DNA of 64,000 nucleotides from CAVIQK01 sp963644945. Lineage in GTDB: Bacteria > Bacillota > Clostridia > Christensenellales > DTU072. The notes beneath the pieces are model-generated. The model was not told the DNA's origin. It worked only from the letters and a program-made list of their open reading frames with translations, and made no database searches. The position numbers and the translations under genes were made by a program. The stretch lies in assembly GCA_963644945.1 (NCBI GenBank), contig CAVIQK010000001.1, forward strand, positions 142,710 to 206,709, given 5' to 3'. Positions 26,018 through 35,334 of this stretch are shown here, piece after piece. Position 1 is the stretch's first letter. Every line of letters starts with the position of its first letter.

Positions 26018-26470
26018 ATGAACGTAAAAATAATCGCCAATAACAAAAAGGCATATCACGATTATTTCGTCGAAAGCACTTACGAGACGGGCATCGAACT
26101 CGTCGGATCCGAAGTCAAGAGTATAAGGCTAGGCAATATCAATCTAAAAGACAATTTTTGTTATATCCGTGACGGCGAACTTTTTGTTGTCGGAATGCAT
26201 GTTTCACCTTACAACAAAGGAAGTTATTACAATCCGGAAGCCAAAAGAAATCGCCGTCTTTTAATGCACAAAGCCGAAATCAGAAAGTTAAGACAAAAAG
26301 TAGATGAAAAGGGTTATACGTTGACTCTTACGAAAATCTACCTAAAAGGCGGACTGATAAAGGCGGAAATTGCACTTTGTAAAGGTAAAGAGGGACACGA
26401 TAAGAGGGACGCCCTCAAAGAAAAAGACCAAAAGAGAGAAATTGAAAGATACCTAAAAGAAAATCGCTAA
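26018..26470 (+). CDS. smpB: SsrA-binding protein SmpB
   Basis: 150 aa. Binds tmRNA and carries it to stalled ribosomes for trans-translation. Conserved pieces are KIIANNKKAYHDYF, GIELVGSEVKSIRLG and the basic C-terminal tail KRDALKEKDQKREIERYLK that reads the empty mRNA channel. It has only a weak ribosome-binding site. The tmRNA gene ssrA is not next to it, and no tmRNA was seen in the window. Confidence 0.95.
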   Translation: MNVKIIANNKKAYHDYFVESTYETGIELVGSEVKSIRLGNINLKDNFCYIRDGELFVVGMHVSPYNKGSYYNPEAKRNRRLLMHKAEIRKLRQKVDEKGYTLTLTKIYLKGGLIKAEIALCKGKEGHDKRDALKEKDQKREIERYLKENR

Positions 26471-26512
26471 AACTTCTTTGCCGAGATTTTCGATAGGTAA
26501 AAGGAGAAAATT

Positions 26513-27784
26513 ATGAAATTGAATACAAAATGCGTCCAAGCGGGTTATCGCCCGAAGAACGGAGAAGAAAGAGTTGTGCCGATTTCGCAAAGCACGACTT
26601 TTCTTTATGAAACGCCCGAAGAGATGGGAGATCTCTTTGACTTGAAAAAAGAGGGATTTTTCTACACAAGACTAGGCAACCCCACCAACGATGCCTTAGA
26701 GAAAAAGGTGGCAAGTTTAGAGGACGGCATCGGAGCGCTCGCAACGTCTAGCGGAATGAGTGCGACCTTCTTGACTGCGCTTACACTTTGCCATGCAGGC
26801 GACAACTTTTTGACTGCATCCGAAATCTACGGAGGGACTTACAATTTGTTCGCCCATTCGCTAAAAAAACTAGGGATAGAAGGTAGATTCTTTTCTAGCG
26901 ATGCTAAAAAAGAAGAAATAGAGTCGCTCGTTGACGACAAGACAAAATTCATTTTTATAGAAACCATCGCAAACCCTGCTTGTGTTGTAGCAGATTTTGA
27001 TAAATTCGCCGAAATCGGCAAGAAATACGGCATCGTGGTAGTGTGCGACAACACTTTGGCAAGTCCTGTAATTTGCCAACCGAAAAAATACGGTGTCGAT
27101 ATAATCGTCCATTCGTCGACCAAATATCTTGACGGACATGCTACGTCGGTAGGCGGAGTCATTGTCGAAACGGGGACCTTTAACTTCAAAGGAAACAGCC
27201 GTTATCAAGACTTCAACGTGCCTGACGTCACTTATCACGGACTGGTTTTTGCCGATGTGCCTGCACCGTTTATAACAAGAGCAAGAACAGTCGCAATGAG
27301 AGATTTTGGCGCACAAATGTCGCCTATGAACGCATTTTTGACCAATCTAGGGACGGAAACCCTCAGTTTGCGTATGGAAAGAACATCGGAAAATGCGCTT
27401 GCCGTTGCCGAATTTTTGGAAAATCATCCTCTTATCGAGTGGGTAAAATACCCCGGATTAAAGTCTAGTAAATACAACGGACTCGTAAACAAATATTTCG
27501 AGAAAGGCATGTCGTCCGGTATGATGTCGGTAGGAATAAAAGGCGGTCTCGAAGCGTGCTTAAAATTCCAAAAGGCGCTCAAAGTGTTCGCAATAGTCAC
27601 GCACGTTGCAGACGTCAGAAGTTGTGTTTTGCATCCTGCGACGACCACTCACCGCCAACTTTCCGAAAAAGATCTTCTTGACTGCGGAATTGCTCCCAAC
27701 ATGGTGAGAATTTCGGTAGGAATCGAAGACAAAGACGATCTTATCGAAGATCTAAGGAATGCTCTCGAAAAGGCGACAAAATAA
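26513..27784 (+). CDS. metY: O-acetylhomoserine sulfhydrylase
   Basis: A 423-aa PLP enzyme of the Cys/Met metabolism family. Makes homocysteine directly from O-acetylhomoserine and sulfide. Markers include TRLGNPTNDALEKKVASLEDG and the PLP-lysine segment HSSTKYLDGHATSVGG. The internal extension and length near 425 separate MetY from the shorter gamma-synthases. Its TAA overlaps the metA ATG by one base, so the two enzymes act in sequence from a coupled operon. The 42-base gap upstream holds no SAM riboswitch or T-box. Confidence 0.9.
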   Translation: MKLNTKCVQAGYRPKNGEERVVPISQSTTFLYETPEEMGDLFDLKKEGFFYTRLGNPTNDALEKKVASLEDGIGALATSSGMSATFLTALTLCHAGDNFLTASEIYGGTYNLFAHSLKKLGIEGRFFSSDAKKEEIESLVDDKTKFIFIETIANPACVVADFDKFAEIGKKYGIVVVCDNTLASPVICQPKKYGVDIIVHSSTKYLDGHATSVGGVIVETGTFNFKGNSRYQDFNVPDVTYHGLVFADVPAPFITRARTVAMRDFGAQMSPMNAFLTNLGTETLSLRMERTSENALAVAEFLENHPLIEWVKYPGLKSSKYNGLVNKYFEKGMSSGMMSVGIKGGLEACLKFQKALKVFAIVTHVADVRSCVLHPATTTHRQLSEKDLLDCGIAPNMVRISVGIEDKDDLIEDLRNALEKATK

Positions 27785-28686
27785 TGCCGATAGTAATATC
27801 CAAAGACATACCGGCATATAAAACGCTTTCGTCGGAAAATATTTTTTGTATGACGTCGTCAAGGGCAATGTCCCAAGACATAAGACCGCTTGAAATTGCG
27901 GTGGTCAATTTGATGCCTACAAAAGAAACAACGGAAACTCAACTTATGAGATTGTTGTCAAATACGCCTTTGCAGGTCAACGTGACTCTCGTAAGGATGG
28001 AGTCGCATGCGACCAAAAACACCGAAGAAAGTTATCTCGACAAGTTTTATAAAGTGTTTAGCGATATAAAACATAAGCACTTTGACGGCATGATCGTGAC
28101 GGGGGCTCCCGTCGAAAAAATGGACTGGGAAGACGTCAATTATTGGGACGAACTTCTTGAAGTGTTCGCCTTTGCGGAGGAGTATGTCACTTCGACAATA
28201 TATATTTGTTGGGGTGCGCAAGCCGCAATGAAATATTATTACGGAATAGAGAAGAAAACTCTCGATAAAAAACTTTTCGGAGTCTTTGAAAACCAAAAAG
28301 AGAAAGAAAACGAGATGCTTTTGAAGGGGCTTAACGATAGATTTTCGATGCCTCATTCCAGATTCACCACAGTAGATGAAACTTTGGTCCGCCAAAACAC
28401 AAAACTTGAAGTGCTTGCAAGCGGAAAGGAGTGCGGTCTGTCGGTGGTCAAGTCAAAAGACAACCATAAATTTTTCTTTTTCGGTCACTCGGAGTACGAT
28501 AGAGATACACTGGAACGTGAATATAAAAGAGATGCCGAAAAGGGTTTAGAGATAGAAAAACCTCAAAACTATTACGACGAAAACGGAAAAATCGATTTCA
28601 AATGGAACAGCACTGCGAATTTGCTCTTTTACAACTGGTTGAACTACTACGTATATCAGGTTACTCCGTATAAATTCGAGAAATAA
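27784..28686 (+). CDS. metA: Homoserine O-acetyltransferase (MetA type)
   Basis: 300 aa. Activates homoserine for methionine synthesis. Catalytic Cys142 (ICWGAQAA) and His235 (GHSEYD) sit at the canonical numbers. Residue 111 is Glu (GAPVEKMDW), the residue that selects acetyl-CoA over succinyl-CoA in characterised MetA enzymes, which agrees with the coupled metY. Its start overlaps the metY stop. recF starts one base after its stop. Confidence 0.95.
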   Translation: MPIVISKDIPAYKTLSSENIFCMTSSRAMSQDIRPLEIAVVNLMPTKETTETQLMRLLSNTPLQVNVTLVRMESHATKNTEESYLDKFYKVFSDIKHKHFDGMIVTGAPVEKMDWEDVNYWDELLEVFAFAEEYVTSTIYICWGAQAAMKYYYGIEKKTLDKKLFGVFENQKEKENEMLLKGLNDRFSMPHSRFTTVDETLVRQNTKLEVLASGKECGLSVVKSKDNHKFFFFGHSEYDRDTLEREYKRDAEKGLEIEKPQNYYDENGKIDFKWNSTANLLFYNWLNYYVYQVTPYKFEK

Positions 28687-28687
28687 T

Positions 28688-29785
28688 ATGGAAATAGAAA
28701 GAGTCGTTCTGAACAATTTTTTGAGTTATCAAAGTCTAGATGCGGAGTTTCATTCGGGACTCAACGTGATAGAAGGCAAAAATGCCGTAGGCAAGACCAA
28801 CCTTGTCGATGCGATGTATCTCGGAGCGGTCGGAAGGTCTGCAAAAGGACTCAAAGACAAGGAACTCATAAATTGGAATACGAAAGATGCCGACAAGGCT
28901 TATGTGAAAATCTTTATTAAAAAGGAATTTTCGCATCACACGGTAGAAACGACTTTTTCAAAACAAGGTAAACTCATCGAGATCGACGGACTACCGATAG
29001 CAAAACTCGGTGAAATAATGGGTGTTCTTAATGTGGTGTTCTTTTCGCCGGACGAAATGAAACTCATCAAAGAAAGTCCCGAATATAGAAGAAGATTTTT
29101 GGATATATCGCTTTCGCAACAGTCAAAAAAATACTTCTATGCACTGATAAAGTACAACAAGTATCTTGCCCAGCGCAACAAAGTCCTAAAAGACATGGTT
29201 GACGAAAAAAGCAAGATTGACATGGTGCAAGTTTTGAACCCTTACCTTGCGGAATATTCGGCAATTATTGCGTCTATGAGGTATGAGTTCGTAGAAAAAC
29301 TTTCGGAGTTTGCCAGCGAAAAACATGCGTTTTTGACCGACGGAGCCGAAAAACTTGCGGTTTCGTACTTGGGGGACTTCGGAAAGGAAGGAGCATCCAA
29401 AGAAAACTATCTAGACCTATTGAACGAAACTATATCCAAAGATATAAGACTGGAATTTACTTCGGTTGGAGTACATAGGGACGATTTGAAAATTGCATCC
29501 AACGGAGTAGATCTTAGGAAATTCGGCTCGCAAGGGCAACAAAGAACGTCGGTTCTTTCTCTAAAACTTGCGGAAACCGAATTGTTTAAGGCAGAAACGG
29601 GCGAATATCCCGTACTTCTCCTTGACGATGTGCTGTCGGAACTCGATTTGAAGAGAAAGAAAGCATTGTTTTCGACGATAGACAAGGTGCAAACTTTTAT
29701 AACATGCACGTCGTTCGACAAGAGATATGCCAAAGAATATACAAGATACGTTGTGAAAGACGGAAAAATAAAGGAAACAAAATAA
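28688..29785 (+). CDS. recF: DNA replication and repair protein RecF
   Basis: A 365-aa SMC-like ATPase that loads RecA at gaps. Walker A is GKNAVGKTNLVDAMY, followed by the family's ELINWNTKDADKAYVKI region. The ABC signature lies in KFGSQGQQRTSVLSLKLAE and Walker B in PVLLLDDVLSELD. It is not in the usual dnaA-dnaN-recF-gyrB cluster but sits between metA and argS, sharing a TAATG overlap with argS. Confidence 0.93.
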   Translation: MEIERVVLNNFLSYQSLDAEFHSGLNVIEGKNAVGKTNLVDAMYLGAVGRSAKGLKDKELINWNTKDADKAYVKIFIKKEFSHHTVETTFSKQGKLIEIDGLPIAKLGEIMGVLNVVFFSPDEMKLIKESPEYRRRFLDISLSQQSKKYFYALIKYNKYLAQRNKVLKDMVDEKSKIDMVQVLNPYLAEYSAIIASMRYEFVEKLSEFASEKHAFLTDGAEKLAVSYLGDFGKEGASKENYLDLLNETISKDIRLEFTSVGVHRDDLKIASNGVDLRKFGSQGQQRTSVLSLKLAETELFKAETGEYPVLLLDDVLSELDLKRKKALFSTIDKVQTFITCTSFDKRYAKEYTRYVVKDGKIKETK

Positions 29786-31521
29786 TGAAAGAAGTAAACG
29801 AAAAGATTAGACTTATTGCGGAGTCCGTAAAAATTGACGGGATAGATCGTGACACTATAATCGATCTTATTACCGTACCGCAAGATACCGATATGGGCGA
29901 CTACTGTTTGCCTACTTTTAAACTCGCAAAAGTTCTACATAAAAACCCCGTTGAGATCGCAAAAGAAATCGCATCCACTTTCGAAAACGGCAAAGTCGTA
30001 TCCAAAGTAGAAGCGGTCAACGGCTATGTCAATTTCTTTTTGAATAAGACCGATTTTGCAAAAGAGGTTATAGAAAAGGTCTTAGTTGAAGGCAAAAATT
30101 ACGGCTCGTCTTGTGAAGGAGAGGGCAAAACCGTCCTTATAGACTATTCGTCAATAAACATTGCAAAGCCTTTCCACATGGGACATTTGTCAACAACCGT
30201 AATAGGCGCAGCCCTATATCGCATACACAAAAAACTTGGTTATAAAACCGTAGGAATCAACCATTTGGGTGACTGGGGAACGCAGTTCGGGAAACTAATT
30301 GTCGCATTTAAGAAATGGGGCAACGAAAAAACTCTCGAAAAGAAAGGTATGCCTTACCTTAATCAATTGTATGTTAAGTTCCACGAAGAAGCCGAAAAAG
30401 ACGAAATGCTCGAATTCGAAGCAAGACTGTGGTTTAAGAAAATCGAGGACGGCGATCCGGAAGCGGTTAGACTTTGGACAATGTTTAAGGACATAACTCT
30501 TGCATCCGTAAAAGACGTATATAAAAGACTTAAAGTTTCCTTCGACAGTTACAACGGCGAAGCATTTTATAATGACAAAATGGGCGTAGTCCTTGACGAA
30601 CTTCAAGAAAAAGGCCTACTTAAAGAGTCCGACGGAGCCAAAATCGTCGATCTTTCCGATTATAATATGCCCCCTTGCCTTGTCGCAAAAGCCGACGGTG
30701 CCACACTATATGCAACAAGAGATCTTGCTGCTGCATATTATCGCAAAAAGAGATACGACTTTTATAAATGTTTGTACGTCGTCGCATACCAACAAGATTT
30801 GCATTTTAGACAAGTTTTCAAGGTGCTTGAACTTCTCGGCAAAGACTGGTCAAAAGATATGGTCCACGTCAAATTCGGTATGGTTTCGATGGAAGGCGGA
30901 GTGGCAATGTCCACAAGAAAAGGTAAAGTTATCTTGCTCGAAGACGTTATAAACAAGGCTGTGGAAAGATCTTTGAAAGTCATCAAAGAGAAATCACCCG
31001 ACCTTAAAGATGCAGGCGAAATTGCCGAACAAGTCGGTGTCGGAGCAGTCATTTTCTCGGCTCTTTACAACACAAGAATAAAAGATATTGTCTTCTCTTA
31101 TGACAAGATTCTCAACTTTGACGGTGAGACCGGTCCTTATGTGCAATATACAAATGCAAGATGCAACAGCGTGTTGAAGAAAGGACACGAATATTGGAAG
31201 AGAATTGTTGCGGGCGAATATGTCCCGACCGCCGAGGACTTCGAAAAAGGTGTTGTAAACAAAGAGGGCATCGAGGTCGTAAGACTTATAGAAAGATATC
31301 CTTCTGTCCTCAAAGAAGTGTTGGTCGATTATGAGCCGTCGGTGCTTACAAGATACATTATGAATCTTGCCCAAACTTACAACAAATTCTATTTCGAACA
31401 CAAAATAATTACCGCAGAAGACGGCGCAAGAGAAACCCGCCTTATGCTTACAATGGCTGTCCATAGAGTGCTTGAAGACGGACTTAAACTACTCGGAATA
31501 TCTTGCCCGAAGAAAATGTAA
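29785..31521 (+). CDS. argS: Arginyl-tRNA synthetase
   Basis: 578-aa class I synthetase. It has the N-terminal Add-1 domain, the HIGH-like motif in NIAKPFHMGHLSTTVIG, the INHLGDWGTQFGKLI segment specific for ArgRS, the MSTRKGKV loop in place of KMSKS, and the C-terminal anticodon-binding helix bundle. The ATG at 29785 overlaps the recF stop by one base; longer readings upstream lie inside recF. No T-box leader is possible given that overlap. Confidence 0.96.
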   Translation: MKEVNEKIRLIAESVKIDGIDRDTIIDLITVPQDTDMGDYCLPTFKLAKVLHKNPVEIAKEIASTFENGKVVSKVEAVNGYVNFFLNKTDFAKEVIEKVLVEGKNYGSSCEGEGKTVLIDYSSINIAKPFHMGHLSTTVIGAALYRIHKKLGYKTVGINHLGDWGTQFGKLIVAFKKWGNEKTLEKKGMPYLNQLYVKFHEEAEKDEMLEFEARLWFKKIEDGDPEAVRLWTMFKDITLASVKDVYKRLKVSFDSYNGEAFYNDKMGVVLDELQEKGLLKESDGAKIVDLSDYNMPPCLVAKADGATLYATRDLAAAYYRKKRYDFYKCLYVVAYQQDLHFRQVFKVLELLGKDWSKDMVHVKFGMVSMEGGVAMSTRKGKVILLEDVINKAVERSLKVIKEKSPDLKDAGEIAEQVGVGAVIFSALYNTRIKDIVFSYDKILNFDGETGPYVQYTNARCNSVLKKGHEYWKRIVAGEYVPTAEDFEKGVVNKEGIEVVRLIERYPSVLKEVLVDYEPSVLTRYIMNLAQTYNKFYFEHKIITAEDGARETRLMLTMAVHRVLEDGLKLLGISCPKKM

Positions 31522-31599
31522 TTTTCGATTTTTGGAAAACGAAAGACGGAAACAAATCGAAGTTAAGGCTCCTAAAAATATATACTAAGGTGACCTAAA

Positions 31600-32295
31600 A
31601 TGCAAAAAAGCGAAATATTGGTAGATGTTGACGGCAAAAAACTTCCATGTAAAATCGAAAGGAAAAGGGTAAAGCGTCAGACTCTCAAAATAGACGAAAA
31701 CGGAAATCTTTCGGTGTCGGTTCCTTTCTTGACTCCCGAAGAAACCATCCAAAAATTCGTATGTTCGCATATCAATTTTATTAGAAAAAACCTCAGCAAG
31801 ATTGCGAAAAGAACGGTACGCCCCGACGAAGTTATCGTGTTCGGCAAAAAGAAAAAACTCGTTGTAGTCGAAAATAGTTCTAAAGGTGTAATCGAGAGCG
31901 AAAACTCTTTGACCGTAAATGTCCAAAAATGCGATGACGTGGAAATAAAGAGAGTGCTTTACGGCTATTTGAATAAGAAACTCGAGATCGAAATTCTCAA
32001 TGAGTGCAAAAAGTTTTATCCTTATTTTTCGAAAGTTGTCGCCTACCCGAAAATTAGATTCAGCAATATGAAATCGAGATACGGGACCTGCAATTACGTA
32101 AAAAATGTTTTAACGTTTTCATATATGTTGATAAATGCGGAGATCGAGGCGATAGAGTACGTGGTCGTGCATGAGTTTTGCCACTTTATCGAGCATAATC
32201 ACTCGGCAAATTTTTATAAAGAGGTCGAGAAAGTTTTGCCGGACTACAAGGAACGGAAAAAACTACTCAAAAATCATTTGATCGAAAGTAAATAA
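31600..32295 (+). CDS. YgjP-like metal-dependent hydrolase (DUF45/SprT-like)
   Basis: 231 aa with the zinc-peptidase motif HEFCH in VVHEFCHFIEHNHSANFYKEV, the classic ending of the YgjP/WLM metallopeptidase group. The preceding MKSRYGTCN with SYMLINAEIEAIEYVV also fits this family. The substrate is unknown. It is preceded by AAGGTGACC and closed by a terminator. Confidence 0.85.
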   Translation: MQKSEILVDVDGKKLPCKIERKRVKRQTLKIDENGNLSVSVPFLTPEETIQKFVCSHINFIRKNLSKIAKRTVRPDEVIVFGKKKKLVVVENSSKGVIESENSLTVNVQKCDDVEIKRVLYGYLNKKLEIEILNECKKFYPYFSKVVAYPKIRFSNMKSRYGTCNYVKNVLTFSYMLINAEIEAIEYVVVHEFCHFIEHNHSANFYKEVEKVLPDYKERKKLLKNHLIESK

Positions 32296-32306
32296 AATTT
32301 GTATAA

Positions 32307-32336
32307 AAAAGGCATCTCGGTTGAGATGCCTTTTAG
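32307..32336. terminator. Bidirectional terminator
   Basis: A 12-bp stem AAAAGGCATCTC/GAGATGCCTTTT around 32307-32334 between convergent genes, with T-rich flanks on both sides. Confidence 0.8.
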
Positions 32337-32346
32337 TTTAGAACGT

Positions 32347-33558
32347 TTAGAGAGTTGCGGTTAGGAAGGCTTTGACAAAATCGGTCATCTTTGTAAGATC
32401 GTTGTTTCCTACCGTTTCGACTGCGGAGTGCATGGCAAGTTGGGCAAGACCTACGTCGCATGCGGACATTGCAAGATTGGCGCTCGCCATAAGTCCTATG
32501 GTGCTACCGCATCTGAGATCCGATCGGTTGAAATAGTCTTGGTATTGTATGCCTGCGTCCGTAAGAATCTTTTTGATTTTTGCGGACGACATGCCGTCGG
32601 TGGAGTAATTCACGTGGTGTTTTATGACAATGCCTCCGTTGAGTACAACTTTTTCTTTGGGATCGAACTTTTCGGGGTGTGCAGGGTGGATGGCGTGGGC
32701 GTTGTCAATTGACAAAATCATGCCTTTTTCGCATGCGGAGATGAAATCGTCTTCGGATTTTCCAAGTCCCCTTGTGATTTTTTTGAGAATGATTGTAAGA
32801 AGAACCGAATTGGCTCCTTGTTTTGTTTGACTGCCGACTTCTTCGTTGTCAAAACATGCGATTATTCCTATCGATTGGGGGCGGGACGAAACTAGCGCCA
32901 TGACGGAAGAATACACGCTGGTGAGATTGTCGATGCGGGGGGACGAGAAAAATTCATTGTTTTTTCCGCTATAAAAACCTTCGACGTCGGGGACGACGAA
33001 AAGATCCGAATCAACGACTTTTTCGGTAGTTAGCGAGGAATATAGATCGTCCAAATCTCCTACAAGGGGGAGAAGATCGCTTTGGACGTTTAGGGGTGTC
33101 CCGTTGTTGACATCGGGATTGTGGTGGATGGCAATGGACGGAACGACTACGTTATAGTCACTTTTTATAAGTTCTTCGGAAAGTGCTCCGTCTTTTTCTA
33201 CGATTACTCTACCTGCAATCACAAGAGGAGTGTCAAGGAAAGAGTAAAGAATCGGTCCGCCGTATTTTTCGACGTTGATTCTTTTGCCTTCGGGGGAGTC
33301 GATTAGAGAATGTCCCTTTATTTTGAGAGAAGGCGAATCGGTGTGGCTTGCCGCAATATTGAAAGCGAAATTGTCGCCTATCGTGAAAGCGAAAATGCTG
33401 GAAGAATTTTGGGTGACATAATATTTGCCACCTTGTTTTAAGGTCCATCCGTCTTGAAGTTGAAGTCTTGAAAAACCGTTTTGTTCTAAAATATCAATGC
33501 AGTTTTTTACAGTGTGGTAGGAAGTGTAAGAGGTCCTTAGAAATGTTTTGAGATCCAT
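32347..33558 (-). CDS. M18-family aminopeptidase
   Basis: 403 aa. Cytosolic dinuclear zinc aminopeptidase of the aspartyl aminopeptidase group. Metal-site motifs are AASHTDSPSLKIK (His/Asp), ACFDNEEVGSQTKQGA (the Asp-Glu-Glu metal/catalytic pair) and the C-terminal AMHSAVETVGNNDL with the last His. It prefers acidic or neutral N-terminal residues in characterised relatives. It is a single gene on the minus strand; a -10-like TATATTAT is present but no clear -35. Confidence 0.9.
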   Translation of the reverse strand: MDLKTFLRTSYTSYHTVKNCIDILEQNGFSRLQLQDGWTLKQGGKYYVTQNSSSIFAFTIGDNFAFNIAASHTDSPSLKIKGHSLIDSPEGKRINVEKYGGPILYSFLDTPLVIAGRVIVEKDGALSEELIKSDYNVVVPSIAIHHNPDVNNGTPLNVQSDLLPLVGDLDDLYSSLTTEKVVDSDLFVVPDVEGFYSGKNNEFFSSPRIDNLTSVYSSVMALVSSRPQSIGIIACFDNEEVGSQTKQGANSVLLTIILKKITRGLGKSEDDFISACEKGMILSIDNAHAIHPAHPEKFDPKEKVVLNGGIVIKHHVNYSTDGMSSAKIKKILTDAGIQYQDYFNRSDLRCGSTIGLMASANLAMSACDVGLAQLAMHSAVETVGNNDLTKMTDFVKAFLTATL

Positions 33559-33731
33559 ATTTCTTTATCCTTATAATATATATTTGCTTACCTTTAATAA
33601 TAAATCGAAGCAAAACAAAATGCAAGTAGGCTAGTTGTCATTGTTGGTATTATTTTGCATTCAATTGATTTGGAACTATGGAAAAGGTGGTGTCATAAGA
33701 ATAGAGCGGATAGTTGTTTTACTTTTTTTTG

Positions 33732-33760
33732 TTGACAATTAGGGGTAGTGTTTGTATAAT
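33732..33760 (+). promoter_or_regulatory. Consensus promoter for yjbQ
   Basis: TTGACA (33732-33737), 17 bases, TATAAT (33755-33760): a perfect sigma-A match. Start of transcription is expected near 33767, within three to six bases of the ATG, so the message is probably leaderless. Confidence 0.85.
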
Positions 33761-33769
33761 TATTTCATT

Positions 33770-34165
33770 ATGATGTACACTTACGAATTAAAAACAGATC
33801 AAGAAGCATTTTATTACATTACCGACAAGGTAAGAGACGCAGTAGAAAAGAGCGGAGTTAAAAACGGAATTGCTCTTATTTTTTGCCCTCATACCACGGC
33901 ATCCATTACTATCAACGAAAACGCCGACGAATTCGTACCGCAAGATATATTGCTAGGAGTAAGAGAAGCGTTCCCGATAAGACCTGAATTCAAACACGAT
34001 GAAGGCAACTCCGCTTGCCATATCAAATGTTCGGTGATGGGCGCATCCGAAACGGTTATTATAGAAGACGGAAAACTCGTCCTCGGAGTATGGCAAGATA
34101 TCTATTTTGCCGAATTCGATCCCCCGAGAAGCAGAAAAGTCCACATTAAAATTATTGAATGTTAA
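33770..34165 (+). CDS. yjbQ: YjbQ/UPF0047 family protein
   Basis: 131 aa. A small beta-sheet protein related to E. coli YjbQ, which has weak thiamine-phosphate synthase activity in vitro. Conserved pieces are CPHTTASITINENAD, a GNSACHIKCSVMGASETVII segment and GVWQDIYFAEFD, with the invariant His residues that may bind metal. Start at ATGATG 33770/33773, lying right behind a consensus promoter and without a Shine-Dalgarno. The true physiological role is unsettled. Confidence 0.88.
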   Translation: MMYTYELKTDQEAFYYITDKVRDAVEKSGVKNGIALIFCPHTTASITINENADEFVPQDILLGVREAFPIRPEFKHDEGNSACHIKCSVMGASETVIIEDGKLVLGVWQDIYFAEFDPPRSRKVHIKIIEC

Positions 34166-34172
34166 ATTATAG

Positions 34173-34200
34173 TTAGGCAGTATCAACTGCCTAATTTATT
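34173..34200 (+). terminator. Weak terminator or attenuator after yjbQ
   Basis: A perfect 9-bp stem TTAGGCAGT (34173-34181) and ACTGCCTAA (34186-34194) with an ATCA loop, then TTTATT. It may reduce read-through into the M29 gene. Confidence 0.5.
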
Positions 34201-34214
34201 AAAAGGAGAAAAAT

Positions 34215-35321
34215 ATGGATAAAAGAATTGAAAAACTTGCCGAAAATCTAGTAGGGTATTCTTGCAACGTCCAAAAAGGCGAAAAAGTTTATATATCGGT
34301 GAACGGCGCTCCCGACGATCTTGCGATCGCTCTCGTAAGAGAAGTTTATAAAAGAGGCGGATATCCGTTCATTGACCGTACTTCGTCAAGAGTCAATAGC
34401 GAAATAGTGCTTGGCTCCGATGAAAAATATGCCGAAATCAGAAGAGATCTCGACCTTGCTTTTATGAAGCAAATGGATGCCTACATTGCCGTAAGAGGCG
34501 GAAACAACAGTTTTGAAATGGCAGACGTTCCTGCCGAAGTTCTCGGAAGATACAATAAGATTATGCGCCCTGTAATTGACGAAAGAGTCAACAACACCAA
34601 ATGGGTAATTTTGAGATACCCGACCGAAGGGATGGCACAACAAGCCAAAATGTCCACCGAAAAATACGAAGAATTTTTCTTCGACGTTTGCAATATGGAC
34701 TATGCGAAAATGAATAAGGCAATGGACAGTTTGAAGGCTCTTATGGAAAGAACCGACAAAGTTCATATTGAGGCAGTCGATACCGATTTGACTTTTTCGA
34801 TAAAGGGCATCGGCGCAATGAAATGTGCAGGCGAATGCAATATCCCCGACGGTGAAGTTTATTCTTCCCCCGTTGTAGATTCGGTCAACGGATATATTCA
34901 TTACAATGCTCCGTCCATAGAAAACGGCACCGAGTTTAGAGATGTCCGCCTAACATTTAAGGACGGAAAAATTATCGAAGCGACCGCCAACGAAACCAAG
35001 AAAGCCAATGAAATTTTCGATACCGACGAAGGTGCGAGATACGTGGGCGAATTCGCAATAGGCGTCAACCCGTATATAAACAACCCTATCGGCGACATAC
35101 TGTTCGACGAGAAAATTGCAGGCTCTATTCACTTCACACCGGGGTGCGCTTATGAAGATGTAGGCAACGGAAATCAGTCTGCGGTACACTGGGATCTTGT
35201 CCAAATTCATACCCCCGAATACGGTGGCGGAAAGATTTGGTTCGACGATGTGCTTATTAGAGAAAATGGCAGGTTTGTGCTCCCTGAACTCGAATGTTTG
35301 AATCCCGAAAACCTAAAATAG
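34215..35321 (+). CDS. M29-family aminopeptidase
   Basis: 368-aa cytosolic metallopeptidase of the AmpS/thermophilic aminopeptidase family. Putative metal ligands are in AGECNIPDGEVYSSPV (Glu), ARYVGEFAIGVNP (Glu), AGSIHFTPGCAYED (His) and SAVHWDLVQI (His/Asp). It starts behind AAAAGGAG. With the M18 enzyme at 32347 it gives this region two unrelated aminopeptidases. A PlsC-like gene follows 13 bases later. Confidence 0.92.
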   Translation: MDKRIEKLAENLVGYSCNVQKGEKVYISVNGAPDDLAIALVREVYKRGGYPFIDRTSSRVNSEIVLGSDEKYAEIRRDLDLAFMKQMDAYIAVRGGNNSFEMADVPAEVLGRYNKIMRPVIDERVNNTKWVILRYPTEGMAQQAKMSTEKYEEFFFDVCNMDYAKMNKAMDSLKALMERTDKVHIEAVDTDLTFSIKGIGAMKCAGECNIPDGEVYSSPVVDSVNGYIHYNAPSIENGTEFRDVRLTFKDGKIIEATANETKKANEIFDTDEGARYVGEFAIGVNPYINNPIGDILFDEKIAGSIHFTPGCAYEDVGNGNQSAVHWDLVQIHTPEYGGGKIWFDDVLIRENGRFVLPELECLNPENLK

Positions 35322-35334
35322 GTTAAAAATACAA

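Noticed and set aside
26471..26512. SAM riboswitch or T-box upstream of metY
   Set aside because: The gap is only 42 bases and unstructured.
27784..28686. Annotation of metA as homoserine O-succinyltransferase
   Set aside because: Residue 111 is Glu, the determinant of acetyl-CoA use, and the operon partner is an O-acetylhomoserine sulfhydrylase.
33559..33731. Possible small RNA or tRNA in the gap between the M18 gene and the yjbQ promoter
   Set aside because: AT-rich, with no cloverleaf, no strong hairpin and no clear terminator. I see nothing further in it.
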